The position numbers were made by a program, and so were the translations under genes. The notes beneath the pieces are model-generated. The model had not been told where the DNA came from. It ran no database searches and saw only the letters and a program-made list of their open reading frames with translations. Source: Lachnospira multipara LB2003 (GTDB lineage Bacteria; Bacillota; Clostridia; Lachnospirales; Lachnospiraceae). From it: a stretch of 64,000 nt of DNA. Shown one piece after another: positions 34,015 to 42,333 of this stretch (position 1 is the first letter of the stretch; the number at the start of each line of letters is the position of its first letter). The DNA is taken from assembly GCF_000702205.1 (NCBI RefSeq), contig NZ_JNKW01000001.1, forward strand, positions 496,001 through 560,000, read 5' to 3'.

Positions 34015-35157
34015 TTATTCCGGTATCTGCATTGTTATACAGTGAATATTACCACCGCCAACAATTATGTCTCTTGCGTATATTCCTATAACTTCTCTTT
34101 CTAGCATTAATTCCTGCAATAAAGCAATGGCCTTAGCATCATTATCATCCCCAAACTGAGGAACTAAGGCAATACCATTGGCTATATAGAAATTAGCATA
34201 ACTTGCTGCAAGTCTTTCTCCTAATTCCCTTTCATCTTCCCCTTCTTCAAATTCATAACCTTCTAAATCCTCTTCCTTGATTGTTACAGGATTTTTAGGA
34301 ATTAAAAGTTTATGCACTTTAATTGGAAGACCATCACAGTCTGTTTCTTTTTCCAATACATCTAAATCAGCCTTAGACATGGCATATTGCGGATCAGTTT
34401 CATCATCAGTCCAAGCTAATACCACATTGGCTTCTGAAGTAAATGCACATACATTGTCCACATGTTCATTAGTCTCATCATTATATATTCCATAAGGAAT
34501 CCAGATTATCTTCTTAATTCCTAATGCATCCTTTAACACGTCTTCAATGTCTTTTTTATTCAATTCAGGATTTCTTCCAGGGCTAAGCAAACAGCTTTCA
34601 GTTGCTATTAAAGTTCCCTTTCCATCTGTATGAATTGAGCCTCCCTCAAGTACAAAAGGTGCATAATCAAAATAATCATATCCTAGGCTATCACATAAAT
34701 TAATAGCTAATTTATCATCCTCTTCCCAGTGGGCATAAAGGCCATCATATTCGCCACCCCATGCATTAAAGGAAAAATTAACGCCTCTTACTTCGCCATT
34801 TAGCTTTCCCTTATCATCTAATTTCTTAACAAAAATTGGAGATGTATCCCTTGCCCATGCATCATTAGTATCAGCAATCACCAATTCTATATTAGAATTT
34901 ATTAACTTATAGTCGGCCTCATTCTCAGCTAAATAAAGCTGCTCTCTTGCTTCCTTCTCATAGTCCTTACTAACTACCATATAAAGGATTTCATGTCTTG
35001 CTATATGTCTTGCAATTTCGGTAAACACTTTCTTTGCCATAACACCACCATTTGGCCAAGAGCCTGGTCTAACAGGCCAAATCATAATTGTGCCCTTATG
35101 CTTACTAAATTCCGCAGGCATTCTATATAATACTGTTTCCTTTTTATCCTTTTTCAT
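34015..35157 (-). CDS. aguA: Agmatine deiminase
   Basis: The 380-residue protein has the pentein-fold signatures of agmatine deiminase: TIMIWPVRPGSWPNGG, NDAWARDTSPIFV, FNAWGGEYDG, LEGGSIHTDG, EHVDNVCAF and the catalytic cysteine in IIVGGGNIHCIT. It hydrolyses agmatine to N-carbamoylputrescine and ammonia. The ATG at 35157 is chosen because GAGGTTAG precedes it; 15 codons of upstream open frame lack a ribosome site. Fits between SpeA (makes agmatine) and AguB. Confidence 0.95.
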   Translation of the reverse strand: MKKDKKETVLYRMPAEFSKHKGTIMIWPVRPGSWPNGGVMAKKVFTEIARHIARHEILYMVVSKDYEKEAREQLYLAENEADYKLINSNIELVIADTNDAWARDTSPIFVKKLDDKGKLNGEVRGVNFSFNAWGGEYDGLYAHWEEDDKLAINLCDSLGYDYFDYAPFVLEGGSIHTDGKGTLIATESCLLSPGRNPELNKKDIEDVLKDALGIKKIIWIPYGIYNDETNEHVDNVCAFTSEANVVLAWTDDETDPQYAMSKADLDVLEKETDCDGLPIKVHKLLIPKNPVTIKEEDLEGYEFEEGEDERELGERLAASYANFYIANGIALVPQFGDDNDAKAIALLQELMLEREVIGIYARDIIVGGGNIHCITMQIPE

Positions 35158-35241
35158 TCTAACCTCAACTTTTTTGCTTTTTATTATTCTTACAAAAAGC
35201 ATATACTTTATTTTATCATAAAGTGTTTAGTTATGATATTT

Positions 35242-36471
35242 TTATCCTAATCTATTTTTAAAATCCTCATAACCAAATTCTTTTATTATTCTGCACTTTC
35301 CATCCTTAATTGCTGCTATTGATGGAAGTGGGATTCCATTAAAGGTGTTATTCTTAACCATTGAATAAATTGCCATATCTTCAAATATAAGTTTATCCCC
35401 TATATTTAATTCTTCCTTAAAACAATAATCACCTATTATATCTCCTGCAAGGCATGTATAGCTTGATAGTCTATAGACATGACTATAGCCTTCCATCATC
35501 TTTTTTCCCATGGCCTTACTTGGTGAAATACCATTTTTAAACATCTTCTTAATTGTCCATATATCAAGGTCTGTATCCTCTACCTTTAGGGCATCTTTAA
35601 GTGGTGGTACATAAGGCATCTCAATTACATCTGGCATATGGCAAGCTGCTGATGCATCAAGTATTAGAGTCTCAATTCCATTATCCACCTTATCAAGCAC
35701 TGTTGTTACAAGGTAGCCAGCATTAAGGGCAATTGCCTCCCCCGGTTCAAGGTAGACTTCACAGTTATATCTAGCCTTCACCTGATTTATACATCTAATT
35801 AATGTATCAATATCATAATCATCCCTTGTTATATGATGGCCTCCGCCAAAATTTATCCACTTTCTTCCCCTTAATACAAAATCAAACTTCTCTAAAACCA
35901 CTTCAAGTGTTGATTCTAAGTCATCTGAATTTTGTTCACAAAGTGTATGGAAATGTATTCCATCAACCCCTTTTAATAAATCAGGATTTTTATCTAATTC
36001 TTCCTCTAATTTTCTTAATGTTACACCAAATCTTGAGCCTGGTGCACAAGGGTCATAAATTGCATGGTCTCCTTGAGTTGAGTATTCTGGATTAATTCTT
36101 AGGCCTACACTTACCCCTGCACTTTCCCACACTGGTCTATGATGCTCTAATTGAGAGATGGAATTAAAAACTATATGATCACATATCTTAATTAATTCCT
36201 TCATATCCTCATCTTTAAAGGCTGGCGCAAATACGTGGTTTTCCTTTCCCATCTCTTCTTTACCTAAGCGTGCTTCATAAAGACCACTAGCGGTTGTTCC
36301 ACTAATATATTTTGCAACTAATGGATACTGGGCAAAGTTTGAAAAAGCCTTTTGTGCAAGTAATATCTTACATCCTGCCTTTTTCTCCACATCTGATAAT
36401 ACTTTTAAATTATCCTCTAACTTATTCTCATCTATTACATAAACTGGAGTCTGTAATTCTCTTATATTCAT
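35242..36471 (-). CDS. nspC: Carboxynorspermidine/carboxyspermidine decarboxylase
   Basis: The 409-residue protein is a fold III PLP enzyme of the alanine racemase type. The PLP lysine is Lys41 in LLAQKAFSNF, and GIHFHTLCEQ, NFGGGHHITRDDYD and LEPGEAIALNAGY are characteristic of NspC. It decarboxylates carboxyspermidine (and carboxynorspermidine) to spermidine (norspermidine). The adjacent upstream gene encodes the dehydrogenase that makes the substrate. A hairpin at 36488-36523 stands between the two and may lower expression. Confidence 0.95.
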   Translation of the reverse strand: MNIRELQTPVYVIDENKLEDNLKVLSDVEKKAGCKILLAQKAFSNFAQYPLVAKYISGTTASGLYEARLGKEEMGKENHVFAPAFKDEDMKELIKICDHIVFNSISQLEHHRPVWESAGVSVGLRINPEYSTQGDHAIYDPCAPGSRFGVTLRKLEEELDKNPDLLKGVDGIHFHTLCEQNSDDLESTLEVVLEKFDFVLRGRKWINFGGGHHITRDDYDIDTLIRCINQVKARYNCEVYLEPGEAIALNAGYLVTTVLDKVDNGIETLILDASAACHMPDVIEMPYVPPLKDALKVEDTDLDIWTIKKMFKNGISPSKAMGKKMMEGYSHVYRLSSYTCLAGDIIGDYCFKEELNIGDKLIFEDMAIYSMVKNNTFNGIPLPSIAAIKDGKCRIIKEFGYEDFKNRLG

Positions 36472-36487
36472 CCTTATCTCCCTTTAA

Positions 36488-36523
36488 AAAAACTAGTAAC
36501 GCAGGTGACGCTACTAGTTTTTT
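36488..36523. terminator. Hairpin with T runs between the dehydrogenase gene and nspC
   Basis: An inverted repeat AACTAGTA/TACTAGTT with CG continuing after one mismatch, flanked by A runs and T runs. It could terminate in either direction, or attenuate within the operon. Confidence 0.65.
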
Positions 36524-36538
36524 AATTAATATATATAT

Positions 36539-37798
36539 TTATTCCACAGTTGCTGGATTCTCATCAACTACCCATGGTAAGCCCCACTTATTAAGTGCTT
36601 CCATGTATGGATCTGGATCAAATTCTTCTACGTTAAATACACCTGTTCCATTCCACTTTCCTGTTACAACCATCATTGCACCAATCATAGCTGGCACACC
36701 TGTTGTATAAGAAATAGCCTGTGAGCCAACTTCTTTGTAGCATTCCTGATGGTCACATACATTGTAGATGTATATTGTTCTTTCCTTACCATCCTTCATA
36801 CCCTTAAAGATACAACCAATGTTTGTCTTACCTACTGTTCTTGGTCCAAGTGTTGCAGGGTCTGGTAATAATTCCTTTAAGAACTGAATTGGAACTATAT
36901 CTACTCCATTGAATTTAACTGGATCTGTTCTTAACATACCAACATTTTCTAAACACTTCATATGTGTAAGATAGCTCTGACCAAATGTCATAAAGAATCT
37001 AATTCTCTTAATCTCAGGATAGTTCTTAGCAAGAGATTCAATTTCTTCATGGTGAAGTAAGTACATATCCTTCATACCAACTTCTGGGAAATCATATTCT
37101 CTCTTAATTGACATTGCTGGAATTTCTACCCAATGTCCATCTTCCCAATATGAACCTGGTGCTGATACTTCTCTTAGGTTAATCTCTGGGTTAAAGTTTG
37201 TAGCAAATGGATAACCATGATCTCCACCGTTACAATCTAAGATATCTACGCTTTCAATTGTATCAAAGTAGTGCTTTTTAGCATAAGCTGTAAACACTGA
37301 TGTAACACCTGGGTCAAAACCTGTTCCAAGTAAGCCTAAGATATTAGCATCCTTAAATTTATCCTTATAAGCCCACTGCCATGAGTAGTCGAAGTAAGCT
37401 GAGAAACCGGCTTCCTTACATCTCTTCTCATAAATTGCCTTCCACTCTGGATCTTCTGTATCCTCTGGTTCGTAGTTAGCTGTATCAATATAATTAACCT
37501 TTGTCTTAAGACATGCATCCATAATTGTTAAATCCTGGTATGGAAGTGCAAGATTAAGTACAGCATCTGGCTTATAGCTTTCAATTAAAGCTACTAATTC
37601 ATCAACATTATCAGCATCTACCTTTGCTGTTGTAATCTTAGTTGTTGTCTGTGATTCAAGTTTTTCCTTTAAAGCATCACACTTACTTACTGTTCTTGAA
37701 GCTATGCAAAGTTCTGTAAACACTTCGCTGTTCTGACAACATTTTGTAATAGCAACCTGCGCTACGCCACCGCAGCCAATAATTAATAAACGACTCAT
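36539..37798 (-). CDS. Carboxynorspermidine/carboxyspermidine dehydrogenase (saccharopine dehydrogenase family)
   Basis: The 419-residue protein opens with a Rossmann motif MSRLLIIGCGGVAQVAITK and continues with CIASRTVSKCDALKEKL, DTANYEPED and the GTGFDPGVTSVFTAYA segment of the saccharopine dehydrogenase family. In this family CASDH condenses aspartate semialdehyde with putrescine (or diaminopropane) and reduces the adduct with NADPH to carboxyspermidine. Its placement directly upstream of nspC and within a putrescine operon supports that assignment over lysine metabolism. Confidence 0.93.
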   Translation of the reverse strand: MSRLLIIGCGGVAQVAITKCCQNSEVFTELCIASRTVSKCDALKEKLESQTTTKITTAKVDADNVDELVALIESYKPDAVLNLALPYQDLTIMDACLKTKVNYIDTANYEPEDTEDPEWKAIYEKRCKEAGFSAYFDYSWQWAYKDKFKDANILGLLGTGFDPGVTSVFTAYAKKHYFDTIESVDILDCNGGDHGYPFATNFNPEINLREVSAPGSYWEDGHWVEIPAMSIKREYDFPEVGMKDMYLLHHEEIESLAKNYPEIKRIRFFMTFGQSYLTHMKCLENVGMLRTDPVKFNGVDIVPIQFLKELLPDPATLGPRTVGKTNIGCIFKGMKDGKERTIYIYNVCDHQECYKEVGSQAISYTTGVPAMIGAMMVVTGKWNGTGVFNVEEFDPDPYMEALNKWGLPWVVDENPATVE

Positions 37799-37829
37799 AA
37801 TAAAAAGTCCTCCTTATAATTTATCCAAA

Positions 37830-38687
37830 TTAATCGCGTTCTTCTTCTTCAAGCATATCCTCTACATATCTTGGTAACATAAATGCGCCCTTATGTAGGT
37901 TGGTTGTGTAGTAACGTGTTTTGATTCCAAGTTCTTTCCATTTTGCTGGCTTAAAGTCATTAATTGGATGATATTTTTTAGATGCAAATCCAAATAACCA
38001 ATAACCAGATGGACATGTTGGAATATGTGCCTGATAAACTCTACTTATTGGGAAGGCTTTATAGGCTTTTCTATGCATTTTTACGCATTCTTCCTTATCT
38101 TCATCATAAAATGGGCTACCATGCTGATATACCATTATACCGTCTTCCTTAAGGGCTTTATAGCAGTTACCATAAAACTCCTTAGTAAAGAGTCCTTCTG
38201 TATATCCAAAAGGATCTGTTGCATCATTTATAATTAAGTCATATTCATCTGACTTGCTTCTTAAAAATCTGAGCGCATCTTGAATATAGACATTAACTCT
38301 ACTATCATCTAGTCCACATGCCAATTCTGGAAAATGTTCTCTACATACTTCCACAAACATTTCATCTGGCTCTACTACATCTATTTGTTCTATCTGACTA
38401 TATTGTGTTAATTCCTTTGCAACACCGCCATCGCCACCACCAATGATTAATACCTTTTTTACATTAGGGTGCACTGACATTGGCACATGTGTTACCATTT
38501 CATCATAAATAAATTCATCTTTTTCTGAGAATAATATTTCACCATCTAGAGCTAAAAATTTGCCAAATTCATCAGAAACTAATACATCTATTCTTTGACA
38601 GTCTGATACTCCGGAAAATAGCTGTTTTTCAATTCTCATTGATAACTTCACATTTGATGTATGAAGTTCTGAAAACCACATTTCCAT
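37830..38687 (-). CDS. speE: Spermidine synthase (aminopropyltransferase)
   Basis: The 285-residue protein starts with the beta-strand domain (MEMWFSELHTSNVKLSMRIEK...) and has QRIDVLVSDEFGKFLALDGE, the donor site VLIIGGGDGGVAKEL and the catalytic DATDPFG segment. The family moves an aminopropyl group from decarboxylated S-adenosylmethionine to putrescine. No speD, which makes the donor, occurs in this window, and a second spermidine route is encoded next door, so its acceptor and use are open questions. It starts 13 bases after speA. Confidence 0.92.
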   Translation of the reverse strand: MEMWFSELHTSNVKLSMRIEKQLFSGVSDCQRIDVLVSDEFGKFLALDGEILFSEKDEFIYDEMVTHVPMSVHPNVKKVLIIGGGDGGVAKELTQYSQIEQIDVVEPDEMFVEVCREHFPELACGLDDSRVNVYIQDALRFLRSKSDEYDLIINDATDPFGYTEGLFTKEFYGNCYKALKEDGIMVYQHGSPFYDEDKEECVKMHRKAYKAFPISRVYQAHIPTCPSGYWLFGFASKKYHPINDFKPAKWKELGIKTRYYTTNLHKGAFMLPRYVEDMLEEEERD

Positions 38688-38699
38688 TTTGTTACCTCT

Positions 38700-40142
38700 C
38701 TAAACTAAAACCATTAAATTGTTAACTTCTGGGTCTTCTGTTCCCTGCATTGAACATCCCTTCTCTTTAACATATTCAATATACTCAATAATTTCCTCTG
38801 TTATCTCTTCACCTGGTGCAAGGATTGGAATTCCTGGTGGATAACACATTACGTTCTCCCCTGAAATTCTTCCCTTTGTTTCTCTAAGTGGAAGAGATAC
38901 TTTTTTAGCATAAAACGCTTCCTGTGGAGACTTTGCTACTACTGGATTTATAAATTCTCCTGTTAGCATTCCTGTCTTGTCCTTCTTATAAATTCTTGCT
39001 ATATCAGCTAGTGCTCCAACTAATCTTTCTATATCCTGTAGTCTATCACCTATTGAAATATAAGCTAAGATATTACTTGCATCTCCAAATTCTATCTGAA
39101 TATCATACTCATCTCTAAGTAAATCATACACTTCTATACCTGCAAGTCCAATACCTAATGTATGAATTGATAACTTAGTTACATCATAATCATAAACGCT
39201 TGTGCCATTTACCAATTCCTTGCCGTAGGCATAATATCCACCAATACTGTTAATTTCACGTCTAGCATATTCTGCCATCTGCATTACCTTAGCAAATGAT
39301 TCTTCTCCTCTAAGTGCTAGATTTCTTCTTGAAATATCTAAACTTGATAATAAAAGGTAAGATGCTGATGTTGACTGTGTTAAATTAATAATCTGTCTTA
39401 CATATTCTGCATTTACTCCTTTATTAGTAAGCAAAATCGAGCTTTGTGTTAAGCTTCCTCCTGATTTATGCATTGATATTGCTGCCATATCTGCACCTGC
39501 TGCCATTCCAGAAATTGGTAGTTCTGGCTGAAAATAAAGATGTGTTCCATGTGCTTCATCTGCTAATACCTTCATGCCTGCATCATGAGCTAACTTTACA
39601 ATTGATTTAATATCCGAACATATTCCATAATATGTTGGATTATTTACAAGTACTGCTACTGCATCAGGATTTTCCTTAATTGCAGCTTCTACGCTTGAAA
39701 CTTCCATTCCTAATGAAATTCCTAATTCCTTATTAACTTCTGGGTTAACATATACTGGAATTGCGCCACATAGTACTAATGCGTTAATTGCACTCTTATG
39801 TACGTTTCTTGGTAAGATAATCTTATCGCCTCTTTTACAGACTGAAAGTATCATTGCCTGTACAGCTGATGTTGTTCCACCTACCATTAAAAATGCATGT
39901 TCTGCACCAAATGCACTTGCTGTTAGTTCTTCTGCATCTTTAATTACTGATACTGGGTGACTTAAATTATCTAGTGGTTTCATAGAATTTACATCTATTC
40001 CTACACAACGTTCTCCAAGTAATTCCACGAGTTCCTTATTTCCTCTACCTCTTTTGTGGCCTGGAACATCAAATGGTACTACTCTTTGACGTCTTAATCT
40101 TTCTAATGCTTCATATATAGGAGCTCTTGTCTGATCTAGCAT
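38700..40142 (-). CDS. speA: Biosynthetic arginine decarboxylase (Orn/Lys/Arg decarboxylase, aspartate aminotransferase fold)
   Basis: The 480-residue protein has VPFDVPGHKRGRG, GVDVNSM-type segment GIDVNSMKPLDNL, LVNNPTYYGICSD, LADEAHGTHLYF and the PLP lysine in AISMHKSGGSLTQSS, as in the YaaO/SpeA/Cad group of Gram-positive bacteria. Together with AguA and AguB downstream, arginine is the most likely substrate (product agmatine); lysine or ornithine cannot be excluded by sequence alone. The ATG at 40142 is preceded by GGAGG at ten bases; 22 upstream codons open in frame lack such a site. First enzyme gene of the operon, after a long structured leader. Confidence 0.92.
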   Translation of the reverse strand: MLDQTRAPIYEALERLRRQRVVPFDVPGHKRGRGNKELVELLGERCVGIDVNSMKPLDNLSHPVSVIKDAEELTASAFGAEHAFLMVGGTTSAVQAMILSVCKRGDKIILPRNVHKSAINALVLCGAIPVYVNPEVNKELGISLGMEVSSVEAAIKENPDAVAVLVNNPTYYGICSDIKSIVKLAHDAGMKVLADEAHGTHLYFQPELPISGMAAGADMAAISMHKSGGSLTQSSILLTNKGVNAEYVRQIINLTQSTSASYLLLSSLDISRRNLALRGEESFAKVMQMAEYARREINSIGGYYAYGKELVNGTSVYDYDVTKLSIHTLGIGLAGIEVYDLLRDEYDIQIEFGDASNILAYISIGDRLQDIERLVGALADIARIYKKDKTGMLTGEFINPVVAKSPQEAFYAKKVSLPLRETKGRISGENVMCYPPGIPILAPGEEITEEIIEYIEYVKEKGCSMQGTEDPEVNNLMVLV

Positions 40143-40201
40143 TGTACTTGCCTCCAAATTTATTTTAATCGAAGTTTTTAAGTTGATTAGAGGGGGTGAG
40201 A

Positions 40202-40362
40202 GCGGCAATTTGCTTCGCTCTTGCCGCTTTTTGTTGCGGTTTAATGCGCAGCATTGGCTTCGCCTCGCTGCTTCCTTTGCTGCAGTTTGTGCAGCATTGG
40301 CTCCGCCTCGCTGCTTATCCTTTGTTGCAGTTTAATACGCAGCATTGGCTCCGCCTCGCTGC
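40202..40362. repeat. Array of four GC-rich hairpin units before speA
   Basis: Three 24-base units starting GCAGCATTGGCT and ending CGCCTCGCTGC at 40248-40271, 40291-40314 and 40339-40362 (one C/T difference), spaced 43 and 48 bases, plus a related unit GCGGCAA...TTGCCGC at 40202-40227. Each folds as GCAGC/GCTGC with inner GGC/GCC. The linkers are also similar (TTTGTTGCAGTTTAATAC-like). Much richer in GC than its surroundings. Confidence 0.9.
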
Positions 40363-40418
40363 TTCCTTTATTGCATCCTCTAATTTCTTTATTAGCTTCC
40401 TTCTGCAAATGTTCTAGT

Positions 40419-40589
40419 TTTTTTAGTGACTAACGCATCAATCCGTGCTTCGCACTCTCTTGATGCTTTAGAAATTCGCAATCCGACGCCTTGCGTCTAC
40501 TTGCTCATTTCTGTTTGACTGTGCAATAGTTAGGCTTTCGCATGCTAGCATGCAAAGCCTACTGCTGCACAGTCTTAGTCACTAAAAAA
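40419..40589. repeat. Nested palindromic element bounded by 15-bp inverted repeats
   Basis: Outer arms TTTTTTAGTGACTAA / TTAGTCACTAAAAAA (40419-40433 with 40575-40589) enclose GCATCAA/TTGATGC with inner GTGC/GCAC (40435-40466), GACGC/GCGTC (40485-40497), and GACTGTGCA/TGCACAGTC (40517-40525 with 40566-40574) around AGGCTTT/AAAGCCT and GCATGCTAGCATGC (40532-40560). No coding frame and no transposase; target duplications are not seen. Confidence 0.85.
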
Positions 40590-40618
40590 GCAGGGATTGT
40601 GCTAGCACAATCACCTGC
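40584..40618 (-). terminator. Terminator of the speA-leader RNA
   Basis: A 13-bp stem with one bulged base (40590-40602 with 40605-40618; core GATTGTGC-TA-GCACAATC), then TTTTTT on the minus strand. The T tract is also the arm of the adjoining nested palindrome. Confidence 0.9.
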
Positions 40619-40872
40619 GTAATCAGTCTATTATTAATATAGAGAATTACTATAGCATTACATGCAAATACGCGTTACTCTTTATTGACCGTTTTACAAG
40701 ATGACGTGCTATTTAGCACCGATTATAAAGTAATCAACTTAAAAAACAGAGCTATTAACTCAATCAATAACGTGGGTTTACCACACCGGCAACCGACCCG
40801 CCTGTCCGTTAGGCTTACCTTTATAAATCATAAAGTGGTCATATTTGCATGAAAAGTTATACTTCTCATACG
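40584..40872 (-). ncRNA. Structured RNA candidate in the speA leader
   Basis: On the minus strand a consensus promoter gives a start near 40872. The RNA has a 10-bp closing stem CATGCAAATA/TATTTGCATG (40842-40851 with 40661-40670) enclosing about 170 bases. Inside are CTTTAT/ATAAAG (40819-40835), GCCT/AGGC (40800-40814), GTGCTA/TAGCAC (40706-40719), and a GC-rich block at 40772-40799 in which GTGG-GTTTA-CCAC competes with GGGT...ACCC around CGG/CCG. An intrinsic terminator follows at 40584-40618. It is either a stand-alone RNA of about 290 bases or a riboswitch-like attenuator for speA, whose start codon is 440 bases further on. It is not a riboswitch class I recognise. Confidence 0.6.
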
Positions 40873-40878
40873 CGCAAT

Positions 40879-40907
40879 ATTGTAACAAATTTTAAAATCA
40901 GTGTCAA
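40879..40907 (-). promoter_or_regulatory. Promoter of the speA leader RNA
   Basis: On the minus strand TTGACA (40902-40907), 17-base spacer, TACAAT (40879-40884), directly downstream of the stop codon of the transporter gene. Confidence 0.85.
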
Positions 40908-40920
40908 TTAAAAGACCTAA

Positions 40921-42309
40921 TTAAAATATACCTAAAGACATAAGTAATAAAACAAATAAACACACTGGTGCTATATACTTTATCATCACTGTAAATAGTC
41001 TCTTTCTACCCATTTTATCGCCACTTTTTTCTACTTCATCTATAATTACCTTTGGCTTAATTACCCATCCAACTAAGATACAAGTAGCTATTGCTCCTAT
41101 TGGCATTAAGATACTATTACTTACATAATCCATTACGTCTAAAATCTGGCCTACTGCGCCATTTGGTAACTTTAATTCGAAATATAAATCGTTATATCCA
41201 AAGCAAACTAAACAAGCTAATGCTAATGATACAATAAATTCAATAATAACTGCTTTTCCTCTTGAGAATCGCTTATCACTGTCTATCATTCCTGATACTA
41301 TTGCCTCTAATACTGACATTGCGCTTGTTATAGCTGCAAATAATACCATTGCAAAGAATATAATTCCTACTATTGTTCCTGCCTTACCCATGCTTGCAAA
41401 AATCTTAGGTAATGCTACAAACATTAAAGATGGACCTGATGCCATTCCATCTGTTCCTGAGAATACGTAAACTGCTGGTATAATCATTACACCTGCAAGA
41501 AATGCTACTAATGTATCAAAAATTTCAATCTGATTAATTGATCTTGGTAAGTTAGCATCATCCTTTACATATGAGCCGTAGGCTATTAAGATACCCATTG
41601 CTACTGATAATGAATAGAACAACTGTCCCATTGCATCCATTACTACGTTAAAAAACTTCTTAACTGTTAATCCATCAAGATTAGGGATTACGTAATATTT
41701 AAGGCCCTGTAAACCTGTTCTTGTAACTCCCGCATCATCTGTCTTAGTTATTGTTAGTGAAAAAATTGCAATTCCCACTACTAATACTAATAATACCGGC
41801 ATAATCACCTTAGAAAATGATTCAATACCCTTATTTACGCCTAAGTAAATTACTACTGTTACTGCAAATAAGAATATAAACATCATGATTAATGGTTCGC
41901 CCTTACTTGTTATAAAATCTGTAAAATACCCTTCTTTGGCTGCATCGATTCCATGTCCTGTTAAAAAAGCAATTAAATACTTTAATACCCATCCACCTAT
42001 TACACAGTAATATGGCAAAATTATAAATGGTACTATACTTGAAATCCATCCAAGCCATGTCCAATTTTTGTTAAGTTTTCCATAGGCTGTTAGTGGACTT
42101 TGCTTTGTCTTTCTACCAATTGCAATTTCTGCTGTAACCAATGTAAAACCAAAAGTTAAAGCCAATATGATATAAATTACAAGAAATAGTCCTCCACCAT
42201 CTCTTGCTGCTAAATAAGGGAAACGCCAAATATTACCTAATCCTACTGCGCTTCCGGCTGCCGCCAATACAAATCCAAGGGATCCACCAAAAGTTTTTCT
42301 CTTTTCCAT
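40921..42309 (-). CDS. Sodium-dependent neurotransmitter-symporter family (NSS) transporter
   Basis: The 462-residue membrane protein begins with GGSLGFVLAAAGSAVGLGNIWRFPYLAARDGGG, the first helix and sodium/substrate site of the LeuT/NSS fold, and has about 11-12 helices. It imports amino acids or related amines with sodium. The length suits the 11-helix bacterial type. Substrate unknown; its neighbours are an alpha/beta hydrolase gene (25 bases upstream, likely cotranscribed) and the polyamine leader, separated by the promoter above. Confidence 0.93.
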   Translation of the reverse strand: MEKRKTFGGSLGFVLAAAGSAVGLGNIWRFPYLAARDGGGLFLVIYIILALTFGFTLVTAEIAIGRKTKQSPLTAYGKLNKNWTWLGWISSIVPFIILPYYCVIGGWVLKYLIAFLTGHGIDAAKEGYFTDFITSKGEPLIMMFIFLFAVTVVIYLGVNKGIESFSKVIMPVLLVLVVGIAIFSLTITKTDDAGVTRTGLQGLKYYVIPNLDGLTVKKFFNVVMDAMGQLFYSLSVAMGILIAYGSYVKDDANLPRSINQIEIFDTLVAFLAGVMIIPAVYVFSGTDGMASGPSLMFVALPKIFASMGKAGTIVGIIFFAMVLFAAITSAMSVLEAIVSGMIDSDKRFSRGKAVIIEFIVSLALACLVCFGYNDLYFELKLPNGAVGQILDVMDYVSNSILMPIGAIATCILVGWVIKPKVIIDEVEKSGDKMGRKRLFTVMIKYIAPVCLFVLLLMSLGIF

Positions 42310-42333
42310 TAATTAAAAATTCCTTCCTGTAAA

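Noticed and set aside
40202-40362. CRISPR array
   Set aside because: The spaced repeats are hairpins with similar, not unique, linkers, only three good copies exist, and no cas gene is in the window.
40196-40417. A plus-strand 73-residue protein in the speA leader
   Set aside because: It is the translation of the hairpin array (repeating SIGFA/HWLRLAA words), with no ribosome site.
40762-40800. Possible c-di-GMP-II riboswitch from GGGTTTA and AACCGACC words on the plus strand
   Set aside because: Only ten bases separate the two words, too few for the required hairpin; the promoter and terminator are on the minus strand and no gene follows on the plus strand.
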